Of a DNA stretch of 64,000 nucleotides, positions 58,286 through 64,000 are shown piece after piece. The notes below the pieces were generated by a model. The model worked only from the letters and a program-made list of their open reading frames with translations. It was not told the DNA's origin and did no database searches. The stretch lies in the NCBI GenBank assembly GCA_003049465.1, contig PYSS01000026.1:129984-193983 (forward strand), in the 5' to 3' direction. Position numbers and translations under genes: made by a program. Each line of letters starts with the position of its first letter. Position 1 is the stretch's first letter. The stretch comes from Magnaporthiopsis rhizophila (lineage: Eukaryota > Ascomycota > Sordariomycetes > Magnaporthales > Magnaporthaceae).

Positions 58286-61200
58286 AGTCCTGGAGGGGGG
58301 GCCGCTCCTTACGCAGTGCTGCCCTCTCCCGTCCTTTCTGATCAAACAGGCCCGCCACCTTTTTCCAAACGCTGTCGCATTTTCACGCCAGTCCATCCAT
58401 CCAGCTTCTCTTTTTGCAAACCAATACTCCGCCTTCTGCCCTCGGATCGCCACCGCCTGACAATGTGAACTTTTCCGGAGGAGCAAAGCGTACCGACGAT
58501 GGATATGTAGATGGGACACCCATGATCGGGTTGGTGGGCGTGCTGGGATTCGTTTTCTGCAATTTTTTTTTTTTTTTTTTTTCGGGAGCTCACGTGTTTG
58601 CCGCCCAGACTTGACGCTTTTCATGCCACGAGATGGAACAGGCGCTCGCTTCTGCCACTGTAACCGACTTCTGGGGAGCCAGCGAATTGGTGAGGGTGGC
58701 TACTACACCCGCTTTCCCCCACGAGGACGCCCGAAGGGTCCGTGCGAGCCAAAATCGACGACACTTGTGTGCTCTCCCTCTTTTCCTCTCCATCCGCTTG
58801 TACCAATCGTTGTGCTTTCGACACGCTAGTCTGTTCCCCAACGTCTTCCGTTCAGTCCTCCCTCGTCCGCCCTCGTCAGTCAGCCGCCTCCCAGAGACCA
58901 AACGGGCTGTCAAGAGAGTGGAACCGTGACACGCGTTCTGCCCCCGCCAAAATGCTTGCCAAGTAGAACCAACAAGCTTTTGGCCCGCCAATGCTGTGCT
59001 CGCTCCACTCCGCTTCTGCTCTGCAAGTTCCAGGCGGCTTGTCGTCCTGCCGAGAATGCCCAGCCTCAATCGGTCCCATCAATACACACCACGCGCCGTC
59101 TGGTCAGCTTTACTCTAAATGAGATCCTGGTTTTATCGGTCATGTAAAAGAGGGAGGCGCTCAACTGACACGGTCGCCATTATTCCGCAATTTTCGTTGT
59201 GGGAGCAATTCCTCTCATCCGCTCCCTGAGTTCCCGTTTGTCCACACCCTTTTTTCCCCGTTCATCATTTCTTTTCTGCATCCAGCCGCCATCGCCAAAC
59301 GGCATGACATGGTATTCTTTTATTAGTCCCAACCCCTGTCGTTTTTGTCACCTGTTTTGCCTGTCTCCTTCGCATGCTGCCTGCCTGCCGGTCCAAGGCT
59401 CTGCCATTGTGTTATTGCGGGTCTGCCTTCCCCCTGCACGAGGCGTCGGATCCCGCACAGTTGTTGGATGATTGCCCTGACCCTGGTCACCAGTGTGCCG
59501 CCAGTTAGTCAATGGTGGCGGCCAAGTGCTGGCCCAACATCGACGTCTGGCCCGTGCGAGCGTGTCGCCCATCGCGCTTTACGTACCAACAATGGCACTT
59601 CCACTCTTGGCCCGCCCTTGGTCCGATATGAGGAAACCAGAATCTTATTGAAAGACGGGAGCACGTGGACACGTCGAACTTTCCATGTCGAACGACGCTT
59701 GCGGAGAGCCGCTGCCGATCGCCCAATCGCCTGTTCTTTAGCATGCACGCGCGCGGCCTGAACCTGCCGAGCGGACTGGCTTCGGTCTCGTTTGTCACTC
59801 ACCCAGCTCACTCGCACAGGTGACAAGGCATGCAGCCAAGCAAGCACCGACATCCCACGCTTCCAACTGGAGCACCCCTGGCTACCCTGGCGCAGTGACG
59901 TGAATGTGGTCTGATACCCGGTTGGACGTGCAAATCAGCACTAGACCCGCGTAGCCCTCTCGCGTGCGTCTCCCAAGACCTTTTGCAAAAAATGGTCAAC
60001 CAGTGGCCCCCAGCCAATCCCGACGGCCCTCCGAAGGCCAAGCCCAGTCATGAGATTGGGCTGCATGCTATGGCATCAGTAGCCGCATCCCTAATTGCTA
60101 CGTGAGATGGAGGGAAGGACAGGCCGCGTGGGAGAATATCGGGCAGAAGGGGGCATCAGCATCCAAGGCCTCACCACCACACCATCTGCATGCCATGACC
60201 TTTGGCGGTCTTTCCTCCCCTCTTTCTCGGAGCGCGGAGTGCTCGGCGACAAGCCTTCCAAGCCGACATCCCTGAGTCGAAAATCTTGGTGCCATCTTGG
60301 CAAGGCGGGCCAAGAAGACACGGCGGAGACCGCCCAAACACGCTTCGAGACAACTGACGGCACCGCTGGCACCAAGCTGACTGCCGCACGAGGTGCTTCG
60401 GCGGCCCCTCCAAGCTGCTGCTTGGGAGGGCTTGGCACGGCAAAGCATAGCCGCCCATCAAAGAGCAAAGAATTAGGCCAGTCTACAGGGTGGTCGCTGT
60501 GTCCACGTTTCCTTTTCTTCTGGAGAGAACATCGAGATGTGGCGGCTGAACTGATGGGAAATCTGGGGGTCTATGGGTTTCCCGGTCACGCAAGCGGACG
60601 GCCCGGGAGAACAGGAGGGCCGATCACGACTCGCGAGGATCGATCGTGCCCAGGATCGCCCAGGCGGCTGTCCCCTCTTGACAAGTAGCTTCCTTTCCCC
60701 AGATTGCCCGCTCGGAGCTCGTACCCGTCTGCTGCTGCCGAGAGTGTCGTCGATCTGAGACTCAACAGCTGTGGCATTCAAGGATACCGCAGTTCCCATC
60801 GTAGCGGGGAAAACTGAGGAATCCGACGATTGCGACATATGGGTGTGATAGTTTGCTGCCACCTTGGGCGCCACAGAAACCGCGCCGCCCAGGTGGAAGA
60901 CACATGCGCCGGGCTTGCTAGTGGGTGTTCGTATCCCATGTATCAGAGGATAACTGCTGTTCAGGGAGATGTCACGCAGGGCCAGAAACGGAGGCTCCGC
61001 ACCCGAGTCTCGACCTTGACGCCAGCTTCATTTCGGCTTAGGGACACGGTCCCGGAAGCTAGAATATTCCAACGTGGCTGAGCACGTAGGAGAATGATAA
61101 ACAGGCGACAAGCCATATGGTGCCCAGATACAGCACCTGCCATCTAATGAATGATTGCTTTGCGCCCGGCCATAACAAGCGTCGGAAAAAAGCAAAAGCC

Positions 61201-63558
61201 GCCACAAGCGAAAGTTTGCTTGCGAAAAACATCATGCCAAAGGGACGCAGGGACGGGGCTTGATTCACCTCCCCAGCCGATGGAAGGCCTAAACACGGGC
61301 TCGGAAAAACCCGAAACCCATAGTACATACGGGTAGGCATTGAAGGAACAAAAATAAAAAATGGGCGGGAAGGTCATCATCATCGTCGTCGTCATCTTAT
61401 CTACCATGTAACCCACTTGCCTGCCCCCCACGTGCCGGACCCCGAAAATAGCCTGAGACTCTGGGGAGACGAGGCGGCAAAAGAGGGAAGCTAGGGGAGA
61501 AAAAAGAACAAGGTAAAACGGTAGTGTAAAATAAAAATAGCAGGCCGACCTGACACTCACTACCGTACCGTGCGTCAAGCATTCGTTTGGCGCCAAGTCT
61601 TGGGCTCCGCCCCTCTCCGCTCTCGCTCAGCTCGATGGGAGATGGACCTTGATCCTGTCGACTTTTTTTTTCCTCCCCATTTTGTCTAGAGCCTTGTGCT
61701 TGTTTGCTTGGCTTAGGTTGCTTGCTTTCTAGCCCCTCTATGGTTTTTTTTTTTTTTTTTTTTTTGGGAGGTCTGCGATATTGGACCATATCAGCCAACT
61801 CCGGCGACCACCGCGATGTGGCTTGGGGGGAGAAGAAAGAAAAAAGCAGACATCGGCTGAAAGTCGCTAGCTGTCCCACGAGGCTCCAACGCCGTGAGCG
61901 CCCGCCCTGAACGGTAGCGAATTGGCGAGCGCCGGATATAGAGGCGCAACGGACATGTATGATGTAGGTAGAGGTAGGGTATTATTGATGGGCACATCTC
62001 GAAAAGACCGCACAACGGGGCCACGACGCTGCCGGCAAAGGAGCCGGCAATTCGCAAAGGACAACCTGGTGTTTGAGACGAAACGGTCTATCGGCTACAT
62101 CCTCCCCCGAGTCAGTTGCTATGGAAGCTACCAGTTACGGAACGGAAATATTTCTGTCCGGCACTCGGCACAGGAAAGCCGTCGCCCATGATCTTCATGT
62201 TTCTTTCTTTCTTTTTTGCAGTATTTTTTCTTTGTTCCGATTCCTCCTTCTTTCACTCGTCTGGGTGTGACACGTACTGCAGGTTATCCGGCAGTTCGGT
62301 TGACAAGTTTTCTTCCTACACTGTCCAACATCCTCTGCCCGTTGTGCCTGGTTGGTATTTCCCCCCACATGCGCCATCCAAGCCAGACATAAGTGGCTCC
62401 CGTCCTCAAAACAGTAATCAGAGACTTGACACGATAGGGTGGGATATCAAAAGTGCGGGTAGCATCCTTAAAAAAAGAACATGACGTCCAATAGTGGCTG
62501 GAGGCATGACCGCTTCGCCAACACAAAAAAGGGGATGAGGGGACCGAAAAGTCTTTGAGAATATTCCAGAAGCGGCCTCCAAGAGAGGTGCGTAACTCCT
62601 CCACAGGCCCGTGTTGTTGAAACAGAGACGTCGTGAATGAAAGAGCTGCGGGCTGTGCGTTGTCTTGTGAACTCCATCCCGAGTTTCGTATTGCCAGCAC
62701 GGAAAAGCTGAGTCGCAAGTCTTCGCCTCGAGTAGATCGATGGGGTTCCGGCAAGAGTGAGTCGAGTGTGTGAATGTTTTGCCGCCAAATGATTGGAAGA
62801 AAAGAGAAAAGAGGTGGTAATTATAGATGTAAAAGAAGAGGGTCGCAAGATAAAGGCGATAAATGATAAGCGAGGACCCTATGCTGGAGAGCAGAACAAA
62901 GCCGACAATGAACAAGGCGTATCGCGAAACGCCTGTGATGGTGTCAAAATGAGCCTGCCTGCCGTGGGTCTTCCTCGCATCGTTCCGTGCTGCCGAGGGC
63001 GGGTTTGTCAAGAAAGAGACGTGACGACTCATGGAGACCGGGGTATATAGATGCCGCTGGTGGGAGCAAAAGCCCAGGGAAGCGACATGAGTGCGCGATG
63101 CGGCGACGTGGTACCGCAGAGCGCGAGCGACCAGAACAGGCCGCATGGACCGGACCGAAGCCTGCGAGTGTTGTTACAGACCGAGGTGCCCGGCTGCTGA
63201 GTCGTAAAGTGCCAGTGTCTGTGTCCACGTGTTGCCGGCCACGAGACCGCGTGCCGCTGCGGAAACCCTGAGAGCTAGGTTTCCGGCCCGCCAAAGAGTC
63301 GTGATGGTAGTCGAAAGTTTATTCCGCCTGGCCCCTCGAGCCCAAAAAGAAAGCCACCAAAGGACGTGCGTCCTCATATCCGGAATCGTCGGGGGTTGTT
63401 GTAAAGTGGTAATGATGTCGTGTGATGTGCGTGTCGTTCCCGGGAAGATTTGCGATGTGATGATCATGCAGGGAGGACACCGCCTCGCGATCAAAAAAAT
63501 GGAGGGTATGCATGCAAATCATGCAAAACAACGCCTATGACCAAACTCGGTCCCAGCC

Positions 63559-63580
63559 CAAACCAAACCAAACCAAACCA
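63559..63580. repeat. ACCAA-type tandem repeat
   Basis: About four AACCA units in the 3' flank of the right-edge gene. Confidence 0.85.
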
Positions 63581-63860
63581 GCCCAGCCCCGAAACCCAGG
63601 GCCATCCCGTTCAGGGCCATGTTTCTCATCAAAAGGGACCAAAAGTATGCCCAACCGTATATGGAAGAAGGAGGTAGTGAAAAAGGGAGTAAAAGATGTG
63701 AAGGATAAAATGGATTAGGGAAAAGGCCAGCTTCCAGGACAAAAAAGGTCTATGTGTTAAGCCAACGCCGCGCCGATGCAATGTGATCCAGGGTATGTTG
63801 AATGTGTGCGTGTGTATGGTTGAGACAGTGAAGAGTGAAGAGTGAGAAGACAGTAAGGCA

Positions 63861-64000
63861 TTACAGAGAGCCAAGGCTGAGCAGGGCCTCGACGGCCTCG
63901 CGCTCCTGTGCGTCAGAGGCCGTAGCACCCATGGCGGCAAAGTCGAGACCGCGCGGCGGCTGGGGCGCTCGGGCCATGCCGGCGTTGTATGATCCGGTCC
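63861..64000 (-). CDS. 3' end of a gene continuing beyond the right edge
   Basis: The minus-strand frame ends at stop 63861-63863. The visible 46 residues include GMARAPQPPRGLDFAAMG and end with a charged helix and ALLSLGSL. Codons are consistently G/C-ending, like the verified genes. The family cannot be assigned from this fragment. Confidence 0.65.
   Translation of the reverse strand, partial: TGSYNAGMARAPQPPRGLDFAAMGATASDAQEREAVEALLSLGSL

Larger units (their letters stand above)
57602..63860. promoter_or_regulatory. Long (6.3 kb) region upstream of pacC without convincing genes
   Basis: No ORF here shows domains, consistent codon bias or in-phase exons. Homopolymers occur at 58563-58582 and 61744-61765. 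The first kilobase contains the PacC site cluster. The 63,430-63,860 end is the presumed 3' flank of the minus-strand gene entering from the right. Confidence 0.5.

Noticed and set aside
60095..60688. 197-aa ORF in the pacC upstream region
   Set aside because: Overlapping ORFs on the opposite strand of similar length, no motif, no in-phase exon partner.
62418..63146. 242-aa minus-strand ORF
   Set aside because: No family features and codon use unlike the verified genes; appears to be chance.

Overview
The window is nuclear DNA of a filamentous ascomycete. Protein-coding genes carry short spliceosomal introns (about 50-190 bp) with GT..AG ends and CTRAY-type branch sites. Genes lie on both strands and coding GC is high. 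The gene content (PacC, APS kinase, V-ATPase C, Mak21, ORC1, Prp46, prefoldins, fungal F-box proteins) is fungal housekeeping. I would guess Sordariomycetes, possibly Magnaporthales, from overall protein similarity, but this is inference. Two N characters sit in or beside long poly-A runs, so this is a draft-type assembly.

Layout. 0-5 kb: one probable gene fragment leaving the left edge, then a gene-poor stretch. 5-15.3 kb: an F-box protein, a large polyQ/AT-hook protein and a second F-box protein. 15.9-21.7 kb: V-ATPase subunit C, APS kinase, a mitochondrial-type hot-dog thioesterase and a 147-aa protein of unknown function. 22-31 kb: a transposase scrap, MAK21/NOC1 divergent from a mitochondrial prolyl-tRNA synthetase, then a degraded-looking ORF region. 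31.9-44.9 kb: a conserved fungal protein with a KH-like start, prefoldin 5 divergent from ORC1, PRP46 divergent from the gankyrin NAS6, and a TMF/Sgm1 golgin. 47-57.6 kb: alkaline ceramidase, prefoldin 1, a Ser/His-rich protein, a DUF1295 membrane reductase-like protein and the pH regulator PacC. 57.6-63.9 kb: about 6.2 kb without convincing genes, with a cluster of PacC consensus sites near the pacC start. The last 140 bp hold the 3' end of another minus-strand gene.

I rebuilt the exon structures by hand from reading-frame phase, splice signals and family conservation; each multi-exon model below closes in phase. The genes do not form one pathway. Recurrent themes are compact divergent promoters between housekeeping genes (MAK21/ProRS, PFD5/ORC1, PRP46/NAS6), two subunits of the same prefoldin chaperone about 14 kb apart, and several extremely small exons: an ATG-only coding exon, an 8-nt first coding exon, a 14-nt internal exon and a candidate 3-nt exon in the ceramidase gene. 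I did not find a clearly new multi-gene system. The most interesting items are the 3-nt exon, the PacC site cluster, the multiple-of-three 51-bp terminal intron of prefoldin 5 and the decayed gene at 29.8-30.9 kb.
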